A stretch of 64,000 bases of DNA, from NCBI RefSeq assembly GCF_003061515.1, contig NZ_CP028924.1:1674001-1738000 (forward strand), written 5' to 3'. Of this stretch, positions 50,175-58,757 are shown piece after piece. A model generated the notes under the pieces. It worked only from the letters and a program-made list of their open reading frames with translations, was not told the origin of the DNA and did no database searches. Every line of letters starts with the position of its first letter. The stretch's first letter is position 1. This DNA comes from Colwellia sp. Arc7-D (GTDB taxonomy: Bacteria; Pseudomonadota; Gammaproteobacteria; Enterobacterales; Alteromonadaceae). The position numbers and the translations under genes are program-made.

Positions 50175-53069
50175 ATGAGAGAATTTACAAAAATAAAAAA
50201 AGCTATCTCACTAGCTATGTTTGGCAGCATAATTACTATGCCAGCTTTAGCTTTTGAAGAACAAGAAACCAGTGAAGTAGAGCGCATTTCAGTAACCGGT
50301 TCACGTATTGCTCGTACAGAACTTTCACAACCAACGCCAGTTATCGTACTTGATGCTAAAGATATTGCGAAGTTTGGCTCTCCAGATTTAGGTAGTATTT
50401 TAAGTGAATTGCCAGCTATTGGTTCAACAGACACCTTAATTGGTAACAATAATAGTAATGCTGCAGCAGGTACAAGTTCTGCAGATTTACGTCGTTTAGG
50501 TTCAGCTAGAACACTTGTGCTAATCGATGGTAAACGCCATGTAGCTGGTACGCCTGGGGAATCAACCGTTGATTTATCAACCATTCCTGCCGCACTAATT
50601 GAACGCGTTGAAATTATCACTGGTGGTGCTTCTGCTATTTACGGTTCAGACGCTGTTTCGGGTGTAATTAACGTTATATTGAAAAAAGACTTTGAAGGTT
50701 TTACTGCAAACTTAACCGGCACTAAGTCTACTGAAGGCGTTAATGAACGTAACCACACTTTTAACATTTTAGCAGGTACAGACTTTGCTGATGGTAGAGG
50801 TAACGTAACATTTTTTACCGGTGTTGAACGTACGGGTGAAGTAATGTCTGCAGATATTCGCCAATTTGAAGGTTGGGGAACAGTAGTAAATCCAGCTGAT
50901 ACGGGCGAAGATGACGGTATTCCTGATCGTTTAAGAAAGCGAAATGTATCATCAGAAATGATCCATGCAAATGGTGTTATTAACCCATTTGGCGGCGCTG
51001 CCGGTCGTTACGTGTTTGACGCTTCAGGCAACCCTGTAGTGCAAACCGATCGTGAATTTACCAACAGTTTTGCTTTTGGTAACTTTCCTGACGGTTGTCA
51101 GTATTGTTTCAATGGTGAAGATTACGAAAACTATTCACCAGGCGTTAAAAAAATTAACGTTGGTTCAACATTAAGCTTTGACCTTACCGATAACATCACG
51201 TTCACCAGTGATTTTAAATACGTTCGTTCAGACGTTGTACAACAATTCCAACCATCATTCAGATTCGGTAACATTGCCATTGATGTAGAAGAAAATGCAT
51301 TTTTAGATGCAGGTTTACGTCAAACATTGTTAAATGCTGGCCAAACTAATGTAAGCATGGCTAAATTTTTCGACGAACTTGGTAACAGATCAGCGGCTAA
51401 CCGTCGTGATTTATTCAGATATACGGCAGGTTTTGAAGGTCAGTTTTCAGTAAGCGACACCGCTATGGATTGGGAATTGTATTACGTTAACGGTGAAACA
51501 ACGAACGAACGTAAAACACTTAATGACTTAATACCTGATAACTTCGTTGCCGCTGTTGACTCTGTAATTGACCCTAATACAGGACAAGCAGCATGTCGTA
51601 GCCAAGTGCCTAGTGCCCAAGGTGATGATTACCAAGACCCAGCTTCTGTTAATGGTAATAACTGTGTTGCGTTCAACCCATTTGGTCAAAGTTCTTCGCA
51701 AGAAGCTCGTGACTATGTATCTGCAGATGTAACACGTGAAGATAGCATTAAACAAGAATTTGTCGGTGGTGTAATCTCATTTGATACTAAAGAATTTATG
51801 GAATTACAAGGTGGTGGCATCGGTTTTGCTGCGGGTTTTGAATACCGTGAAGAGTCTTCAGAGTCAATTACTGATGAATTTACTAAGCGTGGTTTCTTAA
51901 CCAGTGCCGCTTCACCTGATTCATACGGCGAATACGATGTTACTGAGTTTTTCGTAGAAGTAAGCTTACCTTTACTTGCCAATATGGAATTTGCACATGA
52001 ACTAACTGTTGATGCAGCATTCCGTACAGCTGACTACTCTCATGCAGGTAAAGCAGAAGCATGGAAAGTTGGTTTAATGTATGCACCATTCGAAGATTTA
52101 CGTATTCGCGGTACGATTGGTGAAGCGGTACGTGCACCAAATATTGCAGAAGCATTTGACCCTGTTTCTCCTGGTTTTGCCCGCGTAAGCGATCCATGTG
52201 ACGCTGATAACGTTTCAGACGATCCAGATCGCGCTGCTAACTGTGCTGCATTAGGTATTCCTGCAGACTTTCAAGCAAACGATAACGTATCTGTAGATCT
52301 TCTTTCAGGCGGTAACCCTGATTTACAATCTGAAGACTCAGAGTCAATGACGGTTGGTTTTGTTTGGACTCCTTCGTTTGTTGAGGATTTCTCTGTAACC
52401 GTTGATTACTATGATATTGAAATTACAGACGCCATTACATTTGTTTCTGCACAAAATGTTGCTGATAACTGTGTAGATGCAACGGGTAGTCCAGATCAAG
52501 GTTTCTGTAGTCAAGTCGATCGTAATCCAACTACTAACGACATTGAACTTGTTCGTTCTGGTTATTTAAATGCTGCAGCGTTAAACACTAAAGGTGTTGA
52601 AGCTGTATTTAGATACAAGACAGACCTAAGTTCTTTTGATCTTCCAGGTGAGCTAAGAACTAACCTAATGGTAAGTAAATTACTAGAACTAGAGCAATTT
52701 GAATTCCAAGACCGTCCAGACGAAATTAACGTTGAAGATGGTGAGGTTGGTGATCCAAGTCTTCAACTTCGTTTCGGTTTAGACTATGAAATAGATGACT
52801 TAGTAGTAAGCTTTTCAACGCGTTTTATCGATCGTAGCTTTACGTTAGATATCTCTCCAACTGGCGATACAGCAGAAGATACATCTCCTGCCTATATTGG
52901 TTCTGTAACAACACACGACGTATCATTTAATTACCTAGTAAATGATAATGTTTCAGTAAGTGCTGGTATCAGAAACTTAACAGACAAGTTAGCACCAGGT
53001 TACACAGCTAATGCGATATACGACCTAGTTGGCCGTAGAGCATTCGCAGGCGTTAACGTAAAGTTCTAA
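50175..53069 (+). CDS. TonB-dependent outer-membrane receptor
   Basis: This 964-residue receptor imports a ligand with energy from TonB-ExbBD. A signal peptide (about 1-26, ending MPALA) is followed by a TonB-box-like stretch (VERISVTGSRI). The plug domain (about 40-165) includes RTLVLIDGKRH and GASAIYGSDAVSGVINVI. The beta-barrel ends in the expected aromatic residue (FAGVNVKF). Long Cys-containing loops (DGCQYCFNG) are seen. The ligand cannot be deduced; the size and plug type are common among oligosaccharide or peptide receptors in Alteromonadales. The ATG follows AGAGAG. Confidence 0.95.
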   Translation: MREFTKIKKAISLAMFGSIITMPALAFEEQETSEVERISVTGSRIARTELSQPTPVIVLDAKDIAKFGSPDLGSILSELPAIGSTDTLIGNNNSNAAAGTSSADLRRLGSARTLVLIDGKRHVAGTPGESTVDLSTIPAALIERVEIITGGASAIYGSDAVSGVINVILKKDFEGFTANLTGTKSTEGVNERNHTFNILAGTDFADGRGNVTFFTGVERTGEVMSADIRQFEGWGTVVNPADTGEDDGIPDRLRKRNVSSEMIHANGVINPFGGAAGRYVFDASGNPVVQTDREFTNSFAFGNFPDGCQYCFNGEDYENYSPGVKKINVGSTLSFDLTDNITFTSDFKYVRSDVVQQFQPSFRFGNIAIDVEENAFLDAGLRQTLLNAGQTNVSMAKFFDELGNRSAANRRDLFRYTAGFEGQFSVSDTAMDWELYYVNGETTNERKTLNDLIPDNFVAAVDSVIDPNTGQAACRSQVPSAQGDDYQDPASVNGNNCVAFNPFGQSSSQEARDYVSADVTREDSIKQEFVGGVISFDTKEFMELQGGGIGFAAGFEYREESSESITDEFTKRGFLTSAASPDSYGEYDVTEFFVEVSLPLLANMEFAHELTVDAAFRTADYSHAGKAEAWKVGLMYAPFEDLRIRGTIGEAVRAPNIAEAFDPVSPGFARVSDPCDADNVSDDPDRAANCAALGIPADFQANDNVSVDLLSGGNPDLQSEDSESMTVGFVWTPSFVEDFSVTVDYYDIEITDAITFVSAQNVADNCVDATGSPDQGFCSQVDRNPTTNDIELVRSGYLNAAALNTKGVEAVFRYKTDLSSFDLPGELRTNLMVSKLLELEQFEFQDRPDEINVEDGEVGDPSLQLRFGLDYEIDDLVVSFSTRFIDRSFTLDISPTGDTAEDTSPAYIGSVTTHDVSFNYLVNDNVSVSAGIRNLTDKLAPGYTANAIYDLVGRRAFAGVNVKF

Positions 53070-53705
53070 TCTGTTAACAAAGTTGGCTTTTTACAACGCT
53101 GATTTATAATAAAAGCGATAATACTTAGGTGTTATCGTTTTTTTTTATTTATAAATAGTAGAATTTAAATAGTTGATATTGTAGTGGAAGTACAGAATAT
53201 ATAGCGGAGGTACAGAACATATATAATGGAAATTTTGTAAATGCAGAAAACCCAAAGTACTCACATGTTTGGGCGTAATACAGCAAAGTAGTCATTAGTT
53301 AAATCGCTGAATGTTAACATGTCGAATCGTTTAGTATATTTAGGCGTATAAGTTCATGATATTAAATTTTTGCTAACTGTAAATTCTCTACTTAATTCTT
53401 TACTTAATTCTCTAACTACTTTTCGTCGTAAACACTGATCTACATTAGAAGCCATCAAACATCTCGGAAAGTAAGCAGTTGAAATATTTACGACCCATAA
53501 ATACCTTATGCGTTGAGCCTTGGCGTAAATTTAAAAGAATCATATTAGCTATAGATCGAAAATTATCACAATAAATTCTTCAATATTAATAAATTTAAGG
53601 CATTAATTGTAGGTCGGGCTTTAGACTGTCAATTTGCATAAATACACTTTAGCTATAGCGGTAGGGTGTAAAATGATTAAAGTAATCTATCAGCAAATAG
53701 TTGAA
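53070..53705. other. 636-bp intergenic region with terminator and 20-bp tandem repeat
   Basis: It holds the receptor terminator. It also holds two 20-bp imperfect tandem units (GGAAGTACAGAATATAT at 53186, GGAGGTACAGAACATAT at 53206). No gene is supported. Confidence 0.6.
53112..53148 (+). terminator. Intrinsic terminator of the TonB receptor gene
   Basis: CGATAATAC / GTGTTATCG 9-bp stem with one wobble pair, followed by nine T residues. Confidence 0.9.
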
Positions 53706-54101
53706 CTAAAAAGAGATAGGTCTACGCTTTGAGCGTGGAGCATCAGGTGCTTGTAAAGCTTGGGGCTGGTTATCAGTTTTGGTTTTTTTATGCTTAGTTT
53801 TCTTAAACGTATTCTGCTTTTTAAGGGTGTTTTCGGTTTGTTTTTTTGTTGTTACAGGCAAATCTTCTTTATCAAGTTTAACGACATTAACCTGAATAAC
53901 CTCACCATTAAATTCTACAATATCGTCATGATAGACTTTTTTTCGCTTTTGAAATTCGACTTCATTATTCAGAAGCACGTAACCTTCACTGATTACTATT
54001 TTAGCTTCACCACCGCCACTAACCATATTGGCAATTTTTAATAGCTTACAAAGTTCGATGGGTTGTATTGAAACATCAATGTTTTGAATAGTGTCGGTCA
54101 T
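53706..54101 (-). CDS. S4-domain RNA-binding protein (YbcJ-like) with basic tail
   Basis: From ATG 54101 the protein has 131 residues. Residues about 10-75 are an S4 domain resembling E. coli YbcJ: IELCKLLKIANMVSGGGEAK followed by VISEGYVLLNNEVEFQKRKK. The last 50 residues are a Lys/Thr-rich disordered tail (TENTLKKQNTFKKTKHKKTK) that YbcJ lacks, and probably increase RNA affinity. An upstream start at 54206 is open but adds residues outside the family. Confidence 0.8.
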   Translation of the reverse strand: MTDTIQNIDVSIQPIELCKLLKIANMVSGGGEAKIVISEGYVLLNNEVEFQKRKKVYHDDIVEFNGEVIQVNVVKLDKEDLPVTTKKQTENTLKKQNTFKKTKHKKTKTDNQPQALQAPDAPRSKRRPISF

Positions 54102-54467
54102 GGTGATCTTTAAAAAATTGAAATAAAAAATGATTATAACTGAGTTAGTTAGCGCTGTCGTGTTTGCTGAATACAATATCTCAGTACTTGCTGATTTTAA
54201 TTCCAAAAGCGTTGAATATTATGGTCATAAGGTTTTGTTTTTTATGATTGATAATAAATATAAAGTGACAATGCCGTATGTTAATCAACCTGAACATTTG
54301 AGAAAAAATTGATAATAGATACTGCTTATTTAAAATTAAATCAGTACTTTAGCGTAATTCAAATTTATAATTTAATTTAGTATTTTAATTAAAGACTTAT
54401 CTGAACCGTATCTAGGAGGGTGAAGCTACGCCTTAGTCGCTATTAATATGACGCATTATAGATAAAG
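54102..54467. other. Intergenic region, no supported gene
   Basis: A 60-codon plus-strand frame at 54130-54312 has no ribosome-binding site and no family resemblance. The rest is AT-rich sequence leading into the sulfatase remnant. Confidence 0.4.
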
Positions 54468-54807
54468 TTATTGCCACAAGGATTGGTTTATCAGATTTTC
54501 ACTATTTAAATTAGGTCGCTCTTGCTGCCAAAGATTCTTACCCGAGTGAGCGGGCACACTATATTTTTCGAAGAAATCTTCCAACTCAGATACCATCTTC
54601 AATTGAATTGCTGGCGTGGAGGTTCAGTAATATACCGCTCTTTCATTGGATGGGTTAAATCGTACCAATGACCAATGACCAATGACCAATGGGGCTAGCG
54701 TCTTTTTTGTAATAACGCACGAGTTTCCATTGACCATCTGTGATCATACGGGCATTGCCGCGTTCAATTATTTGGTAGCGTTTCCAATCGCTCATACGCT
54801 CTGCTTT
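54468..54807 (-). pseudogene. Decayed C-terminal fragment of a sulfatase
   Basis: Minus-strand reading gives KAERMSDWKRYQIIERGNAR, then MITDGQWKLVRYYKKDASPI. After a frameshift it gives HWYDLTHPMKERYITEPPRQ, and after another LKMVSELEDFFEKYSVPAHS and GKNLWQQERPNL, ending at a stop (54468-54470). This pattern is the C terminus of type I sulfatases. The first frameshift coincides with four tandem copies of ACCAATG (7 bp); two copies would keep the frame. All catalytic N-terminal parts are absent. Sulfatase identity is by recognition, not by alignment. Confidence 0.7.
54662..54692. repeat. Four tandem copies of a 7-bp unit
   Basis: ACCAATG is repeated four times inside the sulfatase remnant and breaks its reading frame. 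Confidence 0.9.
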
Positions 54808-54845
54808 TAAAGGTTTTAAAGGTTTTAAGGATTTTAAATAAAAAG

Positions 54846-54885
54846 TGTTGGACGATACAGAGATTGAACTAGTGAGTCGGCGCGG
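54846..54885 (-). pseudogene. Truncated tRNA-Val relic 1
   Basis: The 3' acceptor arm and T arm of a tRNA-Val are recognisable (complement of GGACGATAC then TTGAAC). The sequence then diverges into GAGTCGGCGCGGGTGATAAA and lacks the anticodon and D arms. The same foreign tail is present in relic 2. Confidence 0.75.
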
Positions 54886-54911
54886 GTGATAAAGAGCAGA
54901 AGGTGCTTTAA

Positions 54912-54990
54912 CTTGTTATTTTAAGATTTTAAAGATTTTAAAGATTTTAAAGATTTTAAAGATTTTAAAGATTTTAAGGGTTTTAAATAA
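54912..54990. repeat. 9-bp minisatellite (GATTTTAAA)n
   Basis: About seven head-to-tail copies of GATTTTAAA with variants at the edges. A shorter GGTTTTAAA array lies at 54806-54840. Both abut the tRNA-Val relics and genes. Confidence 0.9.
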
Positions 54991-54993
54991 AAG

Positions 54994-55068
54994 TGGTGGA
55001 CGATACTGGGCTTGAACCAGTGACCCCGCCTTGTAAGGGCGGTGCTCTCCCAACTGAGCTAATCGTCC
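54994..55068 (-). tRNA. tRNA-Val (anticodon TAC), copy 4 of the array
   Basis: The acceptor stem GGACGAT/ATCGTCC, D arm, anticodon loop CTTACAA and T loop TTCAAGC are complete, and CCA is encoded. The variable loop is one base shorter (4 nt) than in the other three copies. It is the promoter-distal copy. Confidence 0.93.
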
Positions 55069-55105
55069 ATTTTTTATTTTATACTTCTTTTAATGGTAAA
55101 AGAAG

Positions 55106-55181
55106 TGGTGGACGATACTGGGCTTGAACCAGTGACCCCCGCCTTGTAAGGGCGGTGCTCTCCCAACTGAGCTAATCGTCC
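55106..55181 (-). tRNA. tRNA-Val (anticodon TAC), copy 3
   Basis: 76 nt with encoded CCA, full cloverleaf and anticodon loop CTTACAA. Mature sequence is identical to copies 1 and 2. Confidence 0.97.
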
Positions 55182-55216
55182 ATTTTTTATTTTATACTTC
55201 TTTAATGGAAAAGAAG

Positions 55217-55275
55217 TGGTGGACGATACTGAGTTTAAATCAGTGATTCGGCGCGGGTGATAAAAAGTAGAAGGT
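55217..55275 (-). pseudogene. Truncated tRNA-Val relic 2
   Basis: It begins with the acceptor 3' strand and CCA complement (TGGTGGACGATACTG). The T arm is then mutated (TTTAAATCAG) and the rest is replaced by CGGCGCGGGTGATAAAAAG, as in relic 1. No anticodon arm remains. Confidence 0.75.
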
Positions 55276-55327
55276 GATGACCTTATTTCTTTCCCACACT
55301 AAATTGTCTTCGTCACTTTTAAATAAG

Positions 55328-55403
55328 TGGTGGACGATACTGGGCTTGAACCAGTGACCCCCGCCTTGTAAGGGCGGTGCTCTCCCAACTGAGCTAATCG
55401 TCC
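55328..55403 (-). tRNA. tRNA-Val (anticodon TAC), copy 2
   Basis: 76 nt with encoded CCA and the complete cloverleaf. Confidence 0.97.
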
Positions 55404-55432
55404 GATATTAAATACTGCTTTCAGAGAAGATA

Positions 55433-55508
55433 TGGTGGACGATACTGGGCTTGAACCAGTGACCCCCGCCTTGTAAGGGCGGTGCTCTCCCAACTGAGCT
55501 AATCGTCC
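55433..55508 (-). tRNA. tRNA-Val (anticodon TAC), copy 1 (promoter-proximal)
   Basis: 76 nt with encoded CCA and the complete cloverleaf. The consensus promoter lies 16 bp upstream. Confidence 0.97.
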
Positions 55509-55524
55509 TTCTCTGTGGGGGCGT

Positions 55525-55552
55525 ATTATAGGGAGATCGAAAAAGCTGTCAA
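55525..55552 (-). promoter_or_regulatory. Full-consensus promoter of the tRNA-Val operon
   Basis: On the minus strand TTGACA (55547-55552), 16 bp and TATAAT (55525-55530) are followed by a GC-rich discriminator ACGCCCCCAC. That pattern is typical of growth-rate- and ppGpp-controlled stable-RNA promoters. Confidence 0.85.
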
Positions 55553-55701
55553 CCTAAACTCATTAAAATTTTATATTTTTTTTAACTATTTAGCTTGAAC
55601 GCTTTAAATTTCGACAGACTGGTGGTTTTGTGTACTTTATTTTTATTCGTCATCGTATAACACTATTAAATTTAACGCGCTAAAAGGTGTATTTCCTGCG
55701 C

Positions 55702-55730
55702 TTGACTGATAAAATACTGGCAACTTTATT
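55702..55730 (+). promoter_or_regulatory. Candidate gltX promoter
   Basis: TTGACT (55702-55707), 17 bp, TTTATT (55725-55730), 58 bp before the gltX start. Confidence 0.45.
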
Positions 55731-55788
55731 AAAAACCTTTGTTTAAGTTTTTCCTTTAAACAAATAGACATATTTCATTGAGACTTTT

Positions 55789-57201
55789 ATGACTTTAACA
55801 ACTCGATTTGCTCCTAGCCCAACGGGATATTTACATGTTGGTGGTGCTCGTACTGCTTTATATAGCTGGCTCTATGCACAAAAAAATGGTGGCGACTTTA
55901 TTCTTAGAATAGAAGACACCGACATAGAACGTTCAACACAAGCTTCTGTTGATGCGATTATGGATGGCATGAAGTGGTTAGATTTACCATGGACTCACGG
56001 GCCTTATTTTCAAACACAGCGCTTTGACCGTTATAAAGAAGTTATTGAGCAGTTATTAGCCTCAGGTAATGCTTATCGTTGTTATAGCACGGCTGAAGAA
56101 GTCGATGCTATGCGTGAAGAAGCAAAATCTAAAGGTGAAATTGAAAAATATAATGGTTTATGGCGTGAACGTACTGACTACCCAGCAGATAAACCTTATG
56201 CGATTCGCTTTAAGAACCCGTTAGATGGTGATGTTGTTATTAAAGACATGGTTAAAGGTGACATTACCATTAGTAACGAGCAACTTGATGATTTAATTAT
56301 TGCGCGCTCTGATGGCACTCCAACATATAACTTAACGGTTGTGGTTGATGATTGGGATATGAAAGTTACTCATGTTGTTCGTGGTGATGATCATATTAGT
56401 AATACGCCAAAACAAATTAACATCTTAATTGCTTTAGGTGCCACGGTACCTGAATATGCTCATATTCCTATGATATTAGGTGATGACGGTAAACGTTTAT
56501 CTAAACGTCATGGCGCGGTTGGTGTGATGCAATATCGTGATGACGGTTACTTACCTGAAGCATTGCTTAATTATTTAGTGCGTTTAGGTTGGTCACATGG
56601 CGATAAAGAAATTTTTTCTCGTGAAGAAATGATCGAGCTATTTGATCTTAAAGATTGTAACCGTGCAGCTTCAGGCTTTAATACTGATAAACTTATTTGG
56701 GTAAATCAGCATTACATGAAAACTTTAGATCCCGCTTATGTTGCTACTCATCTTGCATGGCATATGAACGAGCAGGGTATTAATATTGAAAATGGCCCAG
56801 CGCTTGAAGAAATAGTTAAAATACAATCTGATCGTGTTAAAACTTTAAAAGAAATGGCACAAATAAGTCGCTACTTTTATGAAGATTTTACCGAACTTGA
56901 TGCTGGCGCGGTTAAAAAACATTTACGCCCAGTCGTTAAAGCACCATTGTTATTAGTTAAAGAGAAATTAGCCGCTTTAACTGATTGGTCTCCAGAACCA
57001 ATTCATGCAGCTATAAACGACACTGCGACAGAACTTGAGGTAGGAATGGGTAAAGTGGGCATGCCTTTGCGTGTTGCTGCTACAGGTGGTGGTAACTCAC
57101 CGTCGCTAGACATTACTTTAGCATTATTAGACCAACAAAAAGTATTAACCAGAATTGATCAAGCTATTGCTGTGGTCGATGCACGTATTGCTAATAGTTA
57201 A
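55789..57201 (+). CDS. gltX: Glutamyl-tRNA synthetase
   Basis: GltX charges tRNA-Glu. The 470 residues carry the class I HIGH-type motif [19 protein letters not shown] and the KMSKS-type motif [14 protein letters not shown]. Length and sequence match the gammaproteobacterial enzyme. A tRNA-Val array diverging from gltX is also found in E. coli. Confidence 0.98.
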   Translation: MTLTTRFAPSPTGYLHVGGARTALYSWLYAQKNGGDFILRIEDTDIERSTQASVDAIMDGMKWLDLPWTHGPYFQTQRFDRYKEVIEQLLASGNAYRCYSTAEEVDAMREEAKSKGEIEKYNGLWRERTDYPADKPYAIRFKNPLDGDVVIKDMVKGDITISNEQLDDLIIARSDGTPTYNLTVVVDDWDMKVTHVVRGDDHISNTPKQINILIALGATVPEYAHIPMILGDDGKRLSKRHGAVGVMQYRDDGYLPEALLNYLVRLGWSHGDKEIFSREEMIELFDLKDCNRAASGFNTDKLIWVNQHYMKTLDPAYVATHLAWHMNEQGINIENGPALEEIVKIQSDRVKTLKEMAQISRYFYEDFTELDAGAVKKHLRPVVKAPLLLVKEKLAALTDWSPEPIHAAINDTATELEVGMGKVGMPLRVAATGGGNSPSLDITLALLDQQKVLTRIDQAIAVVDARIANS

Positions 57202-57237
57202 TTTATAACATTCATATGTTATGAAAAAAACTTAAAC

Positions 57238-57266
57238 AAAAGCCAGCTTAATTGCTGGTTTTTTTG
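57238..57266 (+). terminator. Intrinsic terminator of gltX
   Basis: CCAGC / GGCTGG-type stem with a TTAATT loop and seven T residues. Confidence 0.85.
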
Positions 57267-57493
57267 TTTAAAAGTTCTAATAAATTTTTAAAATAACTAT
57301 AGCACCTAGCACCTAGCATCTGAGCGATTTATGGCTAGGGGCTTAAAATGCGTTTTACAACTAATCTTTATCTATTCTTATCCTTCTTATATTCTTCTTA
57401 TGAGTGATTTTGATATTTTTACCGGCAAGGAATAATGTAAAAAAAGGTGTGTATCTTCGCGGTTCTTAAGTTTTAGTTCAGTCTACGTGTCAA

Positions 57494-57543
57494 CCTTATT
57501 TAGGACGATTCACATTTCAGAACAAGACACCTTATTTAGGACG
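57494..57543 (+). repeat. 14-bp direct repeats, 36-bp period
   Basis: CCTTATTTAGGACG occurs at 57494-57507 and 57530-57543, each followed by a TCA within five bases. Confidence 0.85.
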
Positions 57544-57559
57544 GGTCAATATTTAGATA

Positions 57560-57590
57560 AAAAAAAGCCAGCTAATTGCTGGCTTTTAAT
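57560..57590 (-). terminator. Terminator of fabA (bidirectional)
   Basis: AAAAGCCAGC / GCTGGCTTTT perfect 10-bp stem with T runs on both strands. Its stem sequence nearly duplicates the gltX terminator. Confidence 0.92.
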
Positions 57591-57670
57591 GTTCAGGATG
57601 AACAGGGTGCTATTTCGCATTGCGCTGTAAATTGACCACATTCAATTCGAAAATAGGCGTTAACTAATCA

Positions 57671-58186
57671 TTAAAACTTAGTTGTATCAGTGAACAAACC
57701 TACTTTTAAATCTTTCGCTGTGTAAATAACACGGCCATCAACAGATACAGTACCGTCAGCAATACCCATAAATAACTTACGCTTGATTACACGTTTTAAG
57801 GTGATTTTATAAGTTACTTTTTTAGCTGTTGGTAAAATTTGGCCAGTGAATTTAACTTCGCCGACACCTAAAGCACGTCCGTGACCTGGGCCACCTGACC
57901 ATGCTAGGAAGAAACCTGTTAATTGCCACATAGCGTCTAAACCCAAACAACCTGGCATTACCGGGTCACCTTTGAAATGACAATCGAAAAACCAAAGATC
58001 AGGAGTTATGTCCAATTCAGCAATAATTTCGCCTTTACCATGTTCACCACCGTCATCAGTAATGCTAACAATTCTATCCATCATTAACATATTGTCAGAG
58101 GGTAATTGGCTATTGCCAGGGCCAAACATTTCACCAGTACCTGCTTTTACAAGGTCTTCTTTCGAGAACGAATTTTGTTGTTCCAT
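57671..58186 (-). CDS. fabA: 3-hydroxydecanoyl-ACP dehydratase/isomerase FabA
   Basis: FabA dehydrates and isomerises 10-carbon acyl-ACP and so starts unsaturated fatty acid synthesis. From ATG 58186 it has 171 residues, the family length. The catalytic His is in [20 protein letters not shown] and the Asp is in the same segment (GLDA). A longer frame starting at 58252 adds 22 residues that the family lacks. Confidence 0.97.
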   Translation of the reverse strand: MEQQNSFSKEDLVKAGTGEMFGPGNSQLPSDNMLMMDRIVSITDDGGEHGKGEIIAELDITPDLWFFDCHFKGDPVMPGCLGLDAMWQLTGFFLAWSGGPGHGRALGVGEVKFTGQILPTAKKVTYKITLKRVIKRKLFMGIADGTVSVDGRVIYTAKDLKVGLFTDTTKF

Positions 58187-58362
58187 GTGATCACTTAGAT
58201 TTATTAATAATTTCAAAGTAGTTACTTTAGCGAACACTTGTACGCTAAACAACTCCGAACAGTTAAATAAATCAATATTTTACTTAACAAATGCCTTTGA
58301 ATTTGCCAGAATCGGTTATGCGTAACCGATGGGTTTTTAAAGTTTAATTAGGTAAGTTATTG

Positions 58363-58617
58363 ATGGATATTAAAAAGAAGGCATTAACTAACGCTGAGAA
58401 GCAAAAGCGTTATCGTGAACGTCAAAAAGTTAAAGGTAAAAAAGAAATGCGAGGCTACCTTTCACCAGAAGCTCAAAAATGCTACGAACTGATTGCCGAT
58501 CAAACTAAATGGAATGATAGTATTATTTTGAGCAATGCCGTTCGTTTGACTTACGCAGCATATAAAAATGGTCAAATAGGCTTGTTGAACAACTGGCTAA
58601 ATAAAAATGACCTGTAA
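58363..58617 (+). CDS. Small ribbon-helix-helix-like protein (84 aa)
   Basis: A basic N terminus (ALTNAEKQKRYRERQKVKGK) is followed by YLSPEAQKCYELIADQ and a C-terminal helix. The AEKQKRYRERQK + short strand + helix-helix layout is typical of small RHH-type DNA-binding proteins in mobile and core DNA of gammaproteobacteria. The exact family is not identified. ATG 58363 is immediately preceded by an in-frame TTG. Confidence 0.6.
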   Translation: MDIKKKALTNAEKQKRYRERQKVKGKKEMRGYLSPEAQKCYELIADQTKWNDSIILSNAVRLTYAAYKNGQIGLLNNWLNKNDL

Positions 58618-58757
58618 TTATTGGCTGAAAAACATCTCATTCGGTGAACTAAATTAGTTACAAAACTTCAATTTAGATTGTGTTAACGCCTTAATCGCTA
58701 TATTATTTTGTCTTTACTCCGTTACTTTTTATAAAGTATTCATAAGGTAATCCTACT

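Larger units (their letters stand above)
57202..57670. other. gltX-fabA convergent region with repeats
   Basis: It contains the two terminators listed and a 7-bp near-tandem (AGCACCT AGCACCT AGCATCT, 57301-57321). It also contains a 14-bp direct repeat (CCTTATTTAGGACG at 57494 and 57530). No coding region is supported. Confidence 0.5.

Noticed and set aside
54130..54312. 60-codon plus-strand ORF
   Set aside because: No ribosome-binding site, and it lies in the divergent promoter region of the S4 gene; no recognisable family.
54912..54990. Possible CRISPR array
   Set aside because: The 9-bp units are directly contiguous with no unique spacers; it is a minisatellite.
55299..55493. 64-codon minus-strand ORF with a repeated GEHRPYKAGVTGSSPVSS peptide
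   Set aside because: It is a translation of the tandem tRNA-Val genes, a well-known false protein.
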